In this document: positions 1 through 9,044 of the stretch, piece by piece | Numbering within the stretch: position 1 is the first letter of the stretch | Layout: every line of letters begins with the position of its first letter | NCBI GenBank assembly: GCA_020465985.1 | Contig: JAANYP010003745.1 | Location: 62,001-126,000 of the forward strand | Length of the DNA: 64,000 nt | From: Centrapalus pauciflorus | Taxonomy: Eukaryota; Streptophyta; Magnoliopsida; Asterales; Asteraceae | Direction: 5' to 3' | Notes under the pieces: model-generated | What the model was told of the DNA's origin: nothing | Database searches by the model: none | Seen by the model: the letters and a program-made list of their open reading frames with translations, nothing else | Program-made: the position numbers and the translations under genes

Positions 1-20
1 TGAAATTAAATATCCAGTTG

Positions 21-55
21 AGGGGGAGCAACTTTCAGAAATTCAAGGGGGAGCA
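21..55 (+). other. Internal polypurine-tract-like repeats
   Basis: Two copies of AGGGGGAGCA (21-30 and 46-55) lie in the spacer between pol and aORF. They resemble the 3' PPT of this element but are far from the LTR. The same site in element C has four copies. A role as extra plus-strand primer is inference only. Confidence 0.5.
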
Positions 56-59
56 AATG

Positions 60-955
60 CGTATTGTTAATATTTTTTAATATTTTTAATTTTTTTTATG
101 TGGTTTCAATTTTTTTTTTGTTTTTGTTGTTTTATGTGCAAATTTTTTTTTTCAGTGTGAATTTTTTTAAGTACATTTTAAAATTTTTTTTTGTTTTGTT
201 TTGTGTGCTGTTAATATTTTTTAAATTCAAATTTTTTTAGTCACAATTTTTGATTGAAATAATTAGTGTGTGGGCTAATTTGATGTAGATGATGGGCCGG
301 ATATTTCAAATTTGAAAACTTTAAAAATGGGCCGGATATTTCAAATTTGAAAACTTTAAAATTGGGCCGGGTAAACTTGACTATAAATTTGAAATTTCAA
401 ATTCAAATTCACTTTTTCCGGAAATTACATTTCATCGTCTTCTCTAACTAGATTACTTCATTTCAAAGAAAGCTCAAACCCACAACCGACAATTTTTTCA
501 TCAATATTGTGAGTAAAATTTTTATTTCAGTTTGTTTCTTTATATGTTTAGAGTATATGCTTAGTATGTGAAGTTTGAATCTACCTGTTTGTCTATTTCG
601 GTTATTTTTCTTTTTGTGTTCTTGACCGTTAATGGCAAATAATGTGATTTGTTCATGAGACTGAAATTAATTGTGTGATGTTGTTCGTATTGGTAGTATG
701 ACTATGAATCTGAAGTTTCATAAGTCATTTTTACTTCACACAAACAGAATCACTGATTTTTCCAATAAAACAGTTTCGAGTTCATAAATAAACTGAAATT
801 TGAAGTTTTAACAACTTTAAAGTTGTTTTTGTTCAAAGTTCAGTAAAACAAATGTGTTTAAAATCATTTTCGAAGGGGGTACATGTTTTAAAACACTGAA
901 AATGATCCTTGAAATTAAATTCATCAAAATCAGTGAGTTTTAGACTTGTAGAAAA
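60..955. other. Copia A pol-aORF spacer, T-rich part
   Basis: Non-coding spacer with long T runs and few long frames. It contains a direct repeat of about 60 bp around 290-365 built on GGGCCGGATATTTCAAATTT. The matching region of C (45582-47450) is similar, so this belongs to the element and not to the host. No gene is seen. Confidence 0.6.
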
Positions 956-989
956 ATAAAAAGAAGTTTCTCGAATAAAGCATCAGTGA

Positions 990-1560
990 GTCATTCGAGT
1001 TGTATGTTAAGAGTCATTAGAGTTGCATCTGTAAGTCATTCGAGTTGCACCAGTGAGTAATTAGAGATGCATCATGACTCATTCGAGTTGATTCATATAG
1101 AACTCAGAGTTAATCGAGTTTAGTACACATAACATTCGACAAACATTTGTGTTTCATGCGAGTTGACAAGTGTGGGTGTAACACTTAGAAAATTTTCAGA
1201 ACATAACTGTTTCAAGCTTATTCGAGTTGGGACAATGGTCTTATCGAGAAAATGACTTGGTCATTCGAGTTGAATGTTGGATCCCATGTTCCATTCGAGT
1301 TTAGTACATAGGTTTATTCGAGTTTCATAGATACATCATTCGAGTTGTATATGAGTTTATTCGAGTTTCATAGATACATCATTCGAGTTGTATATAGGCT
1401 TATTCGAGTTTCATGTATATGTCATTCGAGTTTTGTGGAGACTTATTCGAGTTTCATGTGTAAATCATTCGAGTTGTTTATAGTTTTATTCGAGTTGTTT
1501 CATATGTTACTCGACATTGATCAAGAGTCATTCGAGAAACTTATAGTTGAATTCGAGTTT
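990..1560 (+). repeat. TTCGAG motif array, ~22-bp period
   Basis: About 18 copies of ATTCGAGTT occur, all in the sense orientation of the element. Between 1294 and 1489 the core TTCGAG starts at 1294, 1317, 1339, 1360, 1382, 1403, 1425, 1445, 1467 and 1489, a spacing of 20-23 bp. Alternate units read TCATTCGAGTTG and TTATTCGAGTTTCAT. The array ends about 290 bp upstream of the aORF ATG. Equivalent arrays lie in element C (twice) and, less regularly, in element B. Confidence 0.85.
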
Positions 1561-1824
1561 CAACAGGAAATTTTTCTAAGTGTGGAATTTTTATGATTTA
1601 AGAAAAATGTCACATTTTTTAAGAAATTGTTATAAATTTGTGTTTTTCTAACATTGGTCTCTAAACGATTGACTCTGGAGTCCATTCAATAATTAACTAT
1701 TATTGTCTGGAAACCCGATGCTTTAAAAAGAAAATCACAAGTTTTGACAATTTCTGATAAAATGTTACAATTTTTCTACATTTTTGACAGCTGTCACTTG
1801 TGTACATGATATGACTAACATGAT

Positions 1825-1841
1825 GTTCTTGGTTTTTACAG
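1825..1841 (+). promoter_or_regulatory. Splice-acceptor-like site before aORF of A
   Basis: A pyrimidine-rich tract ending TTTTTACAG (AG at 1840-1841) lies 8 nt upstream of the aORF ATG at 1850. The same arrangement is at 45590-45606 in C and, with different sequence, at 18785-18802 in B. It suggests that aORF is reached from a spliced RNA. The donor was not identified. Confidence 0.5.
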
Positions 1842-1849
1842 GTGTTCAA

Positions 1850-3673
1850 ATGGCATCCCCAGTACAATCTCAGAACTCAAATTCTTCTGATTCCCATTCA
1901 TCATCAAATCATACCCTTGTATCTACCCCAGTTAGATCTACCTCAGTTGCCCGTTCATCACAAACTAACATTATCCCAGATAACCAGCTAGTAAAACCAA
2001 AACATTGCCTTCCTTTCCGTGATAATAACCATCGTCTAGATACCAAAGTTATTAAAGTAAGCCATCCTATCATTGTGGACTTTTTGAAAGGCCATCCACT
2101 CGGGTATCTGCTTCAATACAAACCGTCTATTCCTCAAGTGTATTTACAACAATTTTGGCACACTGTCAAATTTGTTCCTGCTGACGGAAATCATCACTTT
2201 AAAGTGACAATAGATCAGTTCAAGACGAAAATTACTCTAGCAAGACTGCGTCATAATCTATTTCTTTCGAGACGTATAGACACTGTAAACTTCCCAGAGT
2301 TGGCAGACTTTGAAGATTTTGTTTCTGATGAGGAGCTGGTACATGACTTGATCTGCTTGGGCTACTCAAAGCCACTTCCGAAGAGCTCAAAGTTTCACAG
2401 GAATGGTTTAAATGGAGAATGGTATACACTCTTTGGAATCATAAATAGGTGTATGACTTCAAAACACACAGGCATTGATAGATGCAATATTCACTGTTTG
2501 AGGATATTTCATGGCATTGCATTCAACAAGCATTACGATTATGCTCAGTGCATATGGGAAGATTTGAAAGAGATTGTGCTTGCAAAAACAACGAATAGAA
2601 CAAGAAAATTTGTGCCACTTCAGAGATTCATACAGATACTTATCCGAGGGATTCTCCGTGCTAATGAGAATATACCGAAGCGAGCCAACTCTCAGAGATG
2701 TCCGGATTATGTTATGATGAGCCTACACGAAGTGCCGGACTCCCCAAATGCAAACATTATGCCAATTCCAGAGTCTTTGCTTAAATATGCGGATCAAGAA
2801 AGTGAGAATGTAAGGTTATATAGAATAGATCATGCTCCGATAGAGACCCAGGAACCGGGATCTCTTAGCCCAGGAGCTTTAAGGATAGAGGAACCTCAGC
2901 AAGGGGCTGAAGTTCAGGTTGCTCATTCTGAGAGTGAGGGAGAAGTTAGTGTGAGGGGTGGTGAGGAAGAAGCTGAAAAGTCTGATTCTGAGAGGACGTT
3001 GTCTGATATACAAGAAGAAGAGGGAGAAGGAGATGATGATGATGATGATGGTGATGATGGAGGTGATCATCATGAGGGAGGAGGGATGATGGTAGATATT
3101 GTACAAATTGCTGTAGAGAGTGTGAGGGAGACCATGACCCCAGAAAGCCGGGAATTAACCACGTCTACTATTAGCTCTCCTATGAGAGTTAGCATTGAAC
3201 AAGTCAGTATCCCTCTGACGATTGCACACCCAACTATCCACTCAGTCTCCTCTCAACAGGAGACTGTTTCAATTGAACACAAGGATGAACCACACAATCT
3301 ATCCGCAAGTCACTTGGACTTAATGGATATTGAAACAAGTGCACAACTGCCCGTGTGTACGACTTCTTTGCAATCACCGAGTCTAGTTCCTATACAGTCT
3401 AGGACACTTGAGTCACCTTCATTTGTTGAAGTGAGTGTGGTTGAACTTAGTGTTCCCACCGGAATACCTTCAGTAACGGAAGCATTTGTTGCTCCGTCAC
3501 TTGAAGAGGGTGGAAGTCCAGTCAGAGAAACGACACTACCAACTCTGAGCACTGGCCACGCAGAAGTTCTTTATACAAGTTCGACTGCTGTGACAACTGG
3601 AAGTCTACGTGACCCAGTGGTGACTTTATCCCCTTTTTGTTACAGAATCAACCTTGACAAGTGCATTGAATGA
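1850..3673 (+). CDS. Copia A additional ORF (aORF), N-terminal part
   Basis: A long ORF downstream of pol in the position where SIRE/Maximus-type copia elements carry an extra, so-called env-like gene. I place the start at the ATG at 1850 (MASPVQSQ), right after the acceptor-like site; the frame is open further upstream but without a better start. A Ser-rich leader is followed by a globular region (about residues 45-270) with QQFW, an LGYS motif, GEWYTLFG and FVPLQRFIQILI blocks. A low-complexity acidic linker with a run of Asp then leads into a Ser/Thr/Pro-rich tail. The aORF of B shares the globular region distantly (RQFW, MGY, GQWRYL, LLYPRFV). I see no convincing signal peptide or membrane segment, so an envelope role is not supported. 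The frame is lost at a T5 run (3634-3638) and coding resumes in the next ORF. Function unknown; strong synonymous bias against copy C argues that it is a real protein. Confidence 0.8.
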   Translation: MASPVQSQNSNSSDSHSSSNHTLVSTPVRSTSVARSSQTNIIPDNQLVKPKHCLPFRDNNHRLDTKVIKVSHPIIVDFLKGHPLGYLLQYKPSIPQVYLQQFWHTVKFVPADGNHHFKVTIDQFKTKITLARLRHNLFLSRRIDTVNFPELADFEDFVSDEELVHDLICLGYSKPLPKSSKFHRNGLNGEWYTLFGIINRCMTSKHTGIDRCNIHCLRIFHGIAFNKHYDYAQCIWEDLKEIVLAKTTNRTRKFVPLQRFIQILIRGILRANENIPKRANSQRCPDYVMMSLHEVPDSPNANIMPIPESLLKYADQESENVRLYRIDHAPIETQEPGSLSPGALRIEEPQQGAEVQVAHSESEGEVSVRGGEEEAEKSDSERTLSDIQEEEGEGDDDDDDGDDGGDHHEGGGMMVDIVQIAVESVRETMTPESRELTTSTISSPMRVSIEQVSIPLTIAHPTIHSVSSQQETVSIEHKDEPHNLSASHLDLMDIETSAQLPVCTTSLQSPSLVPIQSRTLESPSFVEVSVVELSVPTGIPSVTEAFVAPSLEEGGSPVRETTLPTLSTGHAEVLYTSSTAVTTGSLRDPVVTLSPFCYRINLDKCIE

Positions 3674-5528
3674 AGCTGTGTCTGGTGTAAATATGCACGT
3701 ATCGAATCAATTAGCTGAGGTAATGGCCCAAATGACAAATATTCAGAAGTTTTTAAAGGGAAAGGACGTTGCAGAGGAGTCTGTTAAGCAATCTGAGTCA
3801 AGACAAGCTATTGATGAATTAAAGGATTTTGTTTTCGAGCAGTTTGATGAGATGCGAGAACGTATGATCAGCCTGGAAAATACAGTGGTAACCGCGTTGG
3901 GTAATCTTTCAAAAAGGGTAGCTGCAGTAGAAGAAACCTGCAAGGCTCAAGCTTCCTCGTCCAAGAGGAAACATGATGAGCATGACGAAGACTCCGATGA
4001 TGCTCCTCATGAGGGGGAGAAGAGGAGAAAGCTTGATGAACCAACGCCTGGGATGTTAATGATAACATATCCAGAAAAGGAGCCGGAAGCTCAGGAGAGA
4101 GAAGCTGGGGGCTCTAAAGAATCAGCTGGTGAACAGAGAGAGCTGGGATTGATTCTTTATGAAGATGTTCCAGTTCCTTTGAACACTCAGTCCGATATTT
4201 ATCATTTTATTGAGTATATTGATTCAGAGGAAGATGTTCAAGAGAAGATTCAAGAGTTAAGTGTTCAAGGGACAGGTGAAGAGAGAGAGGAATATATTGA
4301 AGTATCTGAAGATGATGACATAATAGCTTTGACTGATGTAGATTTTAGAGCTGAAAGAATTGAGGAGGAGGAAGTGTTAGTTGAGGAAATTTTGAAGGAT
4401 GTTGAATCAACACCAACGGTTGAAAAGCCTGAGGTGATTGTACAAGTTAAAGAAGAATTTGAAAAGTTTCGTGTTGAGAGCAGTGTGGCTCAAGAACCAG
4501 TTGTTTTGAATGAAGTTGAAGTGATGGATAGATTTTTTAATGAGTATGTGCTTGCCGATGAATCGAAGAAACAACATAGACTTAGATTTGAAGCACAACA
4601 AGTGGTTCAGAGGGAGATTCAAGATATGCTAACTTTGTTAAATAAGGATGAGATAAGCAAGAAGAAGGTGAAAAAGCTTGAACTTCCAGAAAACAGATCT
4701 GCGGAATTTATCAGAAAAAGGAACAAGATGCCGTATATTGAAGATATTATGGAGAAACGGATCTTTTGCAAGAAGCAAGCTCCATGTTCATTCCACAAGT
4801 TGTTTAAAGTACTAGAGCCGAACATGCCTAATCTGGTCAACTATGCCAGTTTTCTGAGAAACAAAACACAGGAGGTTGAGAAGGTTAAGAGTGAATTCAG
4901 AATTGTTGACCTTGTGAAGATTGAAAAAGAAAGATTTGTTAAGGTGTTCTATCCAAAATTCACTGTTACGAGATCAGATGGAAATACTTATGTGTTCACA
5001 GAAGCTGACATGTTCAACATGCACTTGGTAGATATTGAAGATCTTTTTGACGAATTGTGCAGAAACAAAAGAAATGAACACTGTAGATTTGCGCTAAAGA
5101 CACTGTTTCACTTTATGCATACCAAATTGGTATTAATGTCAGTGCAAGATCTACAGATTGGGGTTGAAAGAGGCATGAGGAAGATCAACATGACAGCACC
5201 TCACAGAGATATTAAATTTGCTGGTGAGCTGAAAGAATTTCAAGTGATTATGGTGAAGCATCCAGCAGTCATGTATAAAGATCAGAATAAGAAGTTGAGG
5301 GCAATGAGGAGTGTGGAGCTGAACAAGTTTTCTTATGGTACTTTGATTAAAGTTATGAGTGGTTTGAAAGGTAAGCTTGCAGCAGATCAGAAACGAAAGA
5401 CAAAGAAAGGAGCCCTATCTGTTAACGACCGAAGACTCATGGTTGAGTTTATTTCAAAAATTGAATGGAGGCTTTCGGATCGTAAAAGTATCAGAAGGTT
5501 TGAACAAAAGCTGGGCTTATCAGTTTAA
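3654..5528 (+). CDS. Copia A aORF, C-terminal part (frameshifted)
   Basis: Continuation of the preceding ORF in another frame; the two would be one protein of about 1,220 residues without a single extra T near 3634-3638. There is no independent ATG near its start, so it is not a separate gene. It opens with a coiled-coil-like stretch (FDEMRERMISLENTVVTALG), then a basic patch (SKRKHDEH ... GEKRRKLDEP) that looks like a bipartite nuclear localisation signal, a long acidic region, and a conserved C-terminal domain (about the last 290 residues) with FYPKFTVTRSDGNTYVFTEA, CRFALKTLFHFMHTKL and a basic tail. It ends 20 nt before the PPT. The same region in C (41896-43683) is very similar. Function unknown. 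Confidence 0.8.
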   Translation: MTSALNEAVSGVNMHVSNQLAEVMAQMTNIQKFLKGKDVAEESVKQSESRQAIDELKDFVFEQFDEMRERMISLENTVVTALGNLSKRVAAVEETCKAQASSSKRKHDEHDEDSDDAPHEGEKRRKLDEPTPGMLMITYPEKEPEAQEREAGGSKESAGEQRELGLILYEDVPVPLNTQSDIYHFIEYIDSEEDVQEKIQELSVQGTGEEREEYIEVSEDDDIIALTDVDFRAERIEEEEVLVEEILKDVESTPTVEKPEVIVQVKEEFEKFRVESSVAQEPVVLNEVEVMDRFFNEYVLADESKKQHRLRFEAQQVVQREIQDMLTLLNKDEISKKKVKKLELPENRSAEFIRKRNKMPYIEDIMEKRIFCKKQAPCSFHKLFKVLEPNMPNLVNYASFLRNKTQEVEKVKSEFRIVDLVKIEKERFVKVFYPKFTVTRSDGNTYVFTEADMFNMHLVDIEDLFDELCRNKRNEHCRFALKTLFHFMHTKLVLMSVQDLQIGVERGMRKINMTAPHRDIKFAGELKEFQVIMVKHPAVMYKDQNKKLRAMRSVELNKFSYGTLIKVMSGLKGKLAADQKRKTKKGALSVNDRRLMVEFISKIEWRLSDRKSIRRFEQKLGLSV

Positions 5529-5559
5529 CGACTTTGCCATTTTCATCAAAGGGGGAGAA

Positions 5560-5853
5560 TGTTAGGATATGTTTAATTGATGAAAAACAAAGTCTAGGAA
5601 ATGTTTTTGTACTTCCTTAATAGTTTGTATAATTGTATAAATAGAAACTTTGACTTTCCATATTAGTAGATCTGACAGATAATCATTTTGTACGCATTCA
5701 AGTCGGATATAGCAGCACTGTATACGAATATTCCTAGTCATCATTTTGTAATCATCAAGTTCATCAATCAAAGCATTCAATCAGTGTTGATTACGTTTAT
5801 TGTTCTTATTAATTGCATATTGTTGATTGAATTGGTAGAAACTACATTTCACA
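5560..5853 (+). repeat. 3' LTR of copia A
   Basis: A 294-bp LTR starting TGTTAGGATATG right after the PPT and ending TTTCACA. A TATA-like TATAAATAG is at 5636-5644. It aligns end to end with the 302-bp LTR of element C but with many differences and small indels. Confidence 0.9.
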
Positions 5854-6691
5854 CATTGCAAAGTCACAGCACAAATATCTTAAAATGTTTCAACAAAAAT
5901 AATATGTGATATAGTACAAAAAACAACCATAGTTAATTTAGCATTCAAATACCGAAATAGTTTAGTACAACCAAAAGAACACCAAAATAGTTTACTTCAA
6001 ACCGAAATGACACCAAAATAGTTTCCTACAAGCCCCAATCACTCTTCTAAAATCATCTTAATAAACACTTCACGTTGTTCTTCTTTGTGACCCCAAAAGG
6101 AGACCACGAGATCGGGTTCCTCCGCAATCTTTCGCACCGCCTTAAACTTCTCGATGTCGGATAATGATGTCATTTTCTCAATTTCAGAAACCAAGAACTT
6201 CTTCATCCTTTGTAACTCAACTTCAGGAGAAGCATCTATAGTATTTTCTATAGATTTTTTCAGTGTTTCTGATGCCTCTTTAATTCTATCTCCAAGTATT
6301 GTAGCTGCATCAACGACTAAATCCCCATGGTTTTTTCTTTTCTTACCACGTGATGATGAGCAATCTCCACTTTGTGCGTTCGTAGCGTTATTTCCATCAA
6401 TACTCATTAGCTCGTCCGAATCATCACCAACTTCATTCATTTATTCATGGTTGGCTTCATTTTCCATTTCTTGAATATCGCGTGCTTTAGTCCTGGTTGC
6501 CCTATCTTTTCCAAAAATAATACACAATTCCTCAAAATAAAGAAATTGTCTATTTCTCCATTTGGTAGCTCCTTTATGAACCTATCTATATCTATATATC
6601 TATATATTATAATAAAGCAAAACAATTTATTCCACGTGTCGCTTCCACGATGCACAGAATTTTCATTTTCCCGCCTCTTTTTCCTAATTTA

Positions 6692-7320
6692 TGTTGGTAC
6701 ACCCTGTGTGACGATAGCAGTCTAAGTGTGTTAGCATTTTGTCTAAGTGATATTACAAGGTATTGACTATTAACTAGTGTTTGATATATGTGATTTTGTG
6801 TGTTTGATATTTATTGATTGTATGTTTGAACTTGATGTAATGTATTACAAGAAGTTCAAACATAAAGTCCAAAGATTAATTCAAACATAAGTTAAAACAT
6901 ATAACATATAATCGAATAGGAGTTGTCATGTGAAATTCGAATTTAGCATAGATTCGAATTAACATAGAAGGTAAATTCGAATTTGTCATGAGGACAAATT
7001 CGAATGGGCCTTGGGCCTGGATTCGAGTTTGTCCCATGACAAACTCGAATGGATCACTATAATTAGGGATTAACTCGAATGATTAGAAGACTTTTGCAGA
7101 ATTCCGTGAGTGATTAGCAAAAGGCGATCTCGAGTTTATCAGATATCTGTGTGTGCTTTCGGAGAGAATCATCGCGTAGGTTCGTTCGTAGTTGTTCGTA
7201 CAACGCCGTGCTAGTCTCCGTGTTCCGTGTGAGTGATATATCCGTCAAGCCGCTAACGAGGATTCCGCACTCGTTGGTGTGTGTCGCGTCTAGATAGATC
7301 TTTTAGTTCAAGACCTTACA
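6692..7320 (+). repeat. 5' LTR of copia B
   Basis: 629 bp, TGTTGGTACACC to ACCTTACA. It contains several TTCGAATTT/TTCGAGTTT motifs and two perfect hairpins (6975-7005, 7021-7050). It is followed by AG and then the primer-binding site. Confidence 0.95.
6975..7050 (+). promoter_or_regulatory. Twin 13-bp perfect hairpins in LTR of B
   Basis: Hairpin 1: ATTCGAATTTGTC (6975-6987), loop ATGAG, exact complement 6993-7005. Hairpin 2: ATTCGAGTTTGTC (7021-7033), loop CCAT, exact complement 7038-7050. Both are built from the TTCGA motif and separated by 15 nt. They are retained without change in the 3' LTR (24546-24621). A role in RNA folding, dimerisation or transcription is possible but unproven. 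Confidence 0.8.
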
Positions 7321-7322
7321 AG

Positions 7323-7333
7323 TGGTATCAGAG
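7323..7333 (+). other. Primer-binding site of copia B
   Basis: TGGTATCAGAG, complementary to the 3' end of initiator methionyl tRNA, two bases after the LTR. This is the usual primer for reverse transcription in copia elements. Confidence 0.9.
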
Positions 7334-7539
7334 ACAACGGGGTGTTCTTCGTGTTCATAAGATACCTCCTAGGTTTCTTGACGCTTTTGGATGGTTAATC
7401 TCACGTATTATTTAGTTTTTCGAGCTTATCAAATTGGATTCTGGGAAATACTTGGTTGTAGTTCACGTTTTTGATCAAAATCAATATTTTTACTTGTAAA
7501 AATATTGATTTAATTTAAAAAACGTGAAAAACTCGAGGT

Positions 7540-7890
7540 ATTATCCGTTTTTCGAATTTGCGGCGCTCGAATTTGTTAAGGGGAAATTAGGGTTTGCTTA
7601 GATTCGAGTTTGACCAAAATACGCTCCTTTCGAATTTCCTTAAAGTTGGTTTCGAATTTGGCCATTTCGACTTTGCTTTGGATTTCGACTTTACTCTAAA
7701 GTCGAATAAAGGACATTCGAGGTTCTTGGGACATTCGAATTTTTGGTGGTTTCGAATTTAAGTGAACTTTCGACTTTAGAGACCTTCGAATTTGTCATTA
7801 ATTTCGATTTTAATTGGATTTAAGAACTTAACTCGAATTTTATCCCAAACAGGTTTAAATTTAATTAGACTCGAATTTACCTAAATTCGA
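7540..7890 (+). repeat. TTCGA motif cluster in 5' leader of copia B
   Basis: More than a dozen TTCGAATTT, TTCGAGTTT and TTCGACTTT motifs lie between the PBS and the gag ATG at 7956, nearly all in the same sense. Spacing is irregular (about 14-30 bp), unlike the ~22-bp period in C. A second cluster lies before aORF (18010-18660). Confidence 0.75.
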
Positions 7891-7955
7891 AAGAATTAAT
7901 TTAAATTAATTTAGAATTAAATTAATTAAGTTTAAATTCAATTATCTTTGAAACA

Positions 7956-9044
7956 ATGACAAGTCTACAACGGTTTCTGGAGATGGATCACGAGGTCGGA
8001 AAAGCAAATACTCCGCCAAAGTTGATGAAACTTGAAGATTATTACTGGTGGAAGGATCGGTTTGCCGACTTCGCGCGATTTAATGATATGCGCATGTGGA
8101 TTTGTATCGACGAGGGATACATTCCACCTACAGCTGAGGTCGAAGGACGACAAAAGGTTGTTCCTTATTCTAAAATGAAGGATGACGATAAAAAGCTGTT
8201 TGAAGCAGAGAACCGTGCATACGCTATCATTAGAATGACGTTACCTCAGGACATACTACACACTTTCCGTTATCATACGACAGCAAAAGAGCTGTGGGAG
8301 GCATTGGAAAAACGGTGTGAGGGTAACCCGAGGGTTAGAAGGAAACGAATGGAAATGCTTAAGCAGCAGTTTGCAATCTTCAAAGCATTGAAGGATGAAA
8401 AGATGGAAGACACTATCACACGTTTCTATCATCTGCTAATGGAGTTAGACAGTCATGACATTGAGTATAGTGACACTGAGAAGAATAATAAGCTTCTGGA
8501 TGCTTTACCGGCCAAATGGGCGATGTATGTGGCCTTGATTAAGCATGATGAGGACAAATACTATACTCTGACTCTAGAGAATATTGTGGGAACGCTGAGG
8601 GCGTATCATTTTGAGTTACTGAAGACAGAAACGGATCATGATCAAGTTCAAGATCCAGCTATGTATTTCGAAAAATCAAAATCTTCAGTGGCAGCTGAAA
8701 TGAAGACAGCTACAACCTTCTTCTCGGGAGAAACATCGTCACCGGCTGAGCCAGAAGACTCACAGAGTAGGGCTTTCTTAGGGTTTACTAGACCAGAAGA
8801 ACAGCAGCATCAGGCTACTCCGGCATCTACATCTCAGGGATATTCTAAGATGCCTATGAGCGCAAAATCGGCTGAAGACCATCTGAATCTGTTGGCTTCA
8901 TTCGTGGCCGCTTACGGCAATTGCATTCAGGGCAAAATCAACGATCCTGCACTTTGGGATGAGGATTACGATCAGGTAGACGCTGATGATTTTGAAGAGA
9001 TGGATCTACAATGGCAACTGGCCATGGGAACTCAGAGAGTTTAA
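7956..9044 (+). CDS. gag: Copia B gag, N-terminal part
   Basis: Starts at ATG 7956 after the leader (MTSLQRFLEMDHEV). It has the copia gag capsid region (UBN2-like): YYWWKDRF near the N terminus, the LPQDILHTF and ELWEALEKRC blocks, then RRKRMEMLKQQF and LLDALPAKWAMY. This forms the structural shell of the virus-like particle in the cytoplasm. The frame stops at 9044 because of what looks like one extra T in GTTTAAG (9040-9042); the CCHC knuckle follows in the next frame. Confidence 0.9.
   Translation: MTSLQRFLEMDHEVGKANTPPKLMKLEDYYWWKDRFADFARFNDMRMWICIDEGYIPPTAEVEGRQKVVPYSKMKDDDKKLFEAENRAYAIIRMTLPQDILHTFRYHTTAKELWEALEKRCEGNPRVRRKRMEMLKQQFAIFKALKDEKMEDTITRFYHLLMELDSHDIEYSDTEKNNKLLDALPAKWAMYVALIKHDEDKYYTLTLENIVGTLRAYHFELLKTETDHDQVQDPAMYFEKSKSSVAAEMKTATTFFSGETSSPAEPEDSQSRAFLGFTRPEEQQHQATPASTSQGYSKMPMSAKSAEDHLNLLASFVAAYGNCIQGKINDPALWDEDYDQVDADDFEEMDLQWQLAMGTQRV

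Larger units (their letters stand above)
1..5853 (+). mobile_element. Copia element A (SIRE-like), 3' portion
   Basis: The 3' part of a Ty1/copia-type LTR retrotransposon cut by the left window edge. In order it holds the end of the pol-aORF spacer, a TTCGAG motif array, the additional ORF in two frames, a PPT (AAAGGGGGAGAA, 5548-5559) and a 294-bp 3' LTR. It is collinear with the minus-strand element C at 41563-47510, which shows that gag and pol would lie upstream, outside the window. The LTR differs from that of C at roughly one site in five by eye, while the aORF protein is far more similar. The element abuts Harbinger H1 DNA at 5854. The 5' LTR and TSD cannot be seen. Confidence 0.9.

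Noticed and set aside
1784..3673. Upstream start at 1784 or 1801-1830 for the A aORF
   Set aside because: Copy C and element B both favour an ATG just after an acceptor-like site; residues before 1850 lie in the splice-tract region.
3620..3780. Programmed frameshift in aORF
   Set aside because: The shift direction and position differ between A and C (about 110 nt apart), which fits random slips better.
3654..5528. Second half of aORF as a separate gene
   Set aside because: No ATG near its start, and in copy C the frame boundary lies at a different place, so one protein is broken by slips.
1850..5528. aORF as a true envelope protein
   Set aside because: No signal peptide, hydrophobic membrane span or glycoprotein-like Cys pattern is visible; the basic patch suggests nuclear or nucleic-acid contact.
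7323..7334. tRNA gene at the TGGTATCAGAG sites
   Set aside because: Only the short primer-binding complement is present; no tRNA fold around it.
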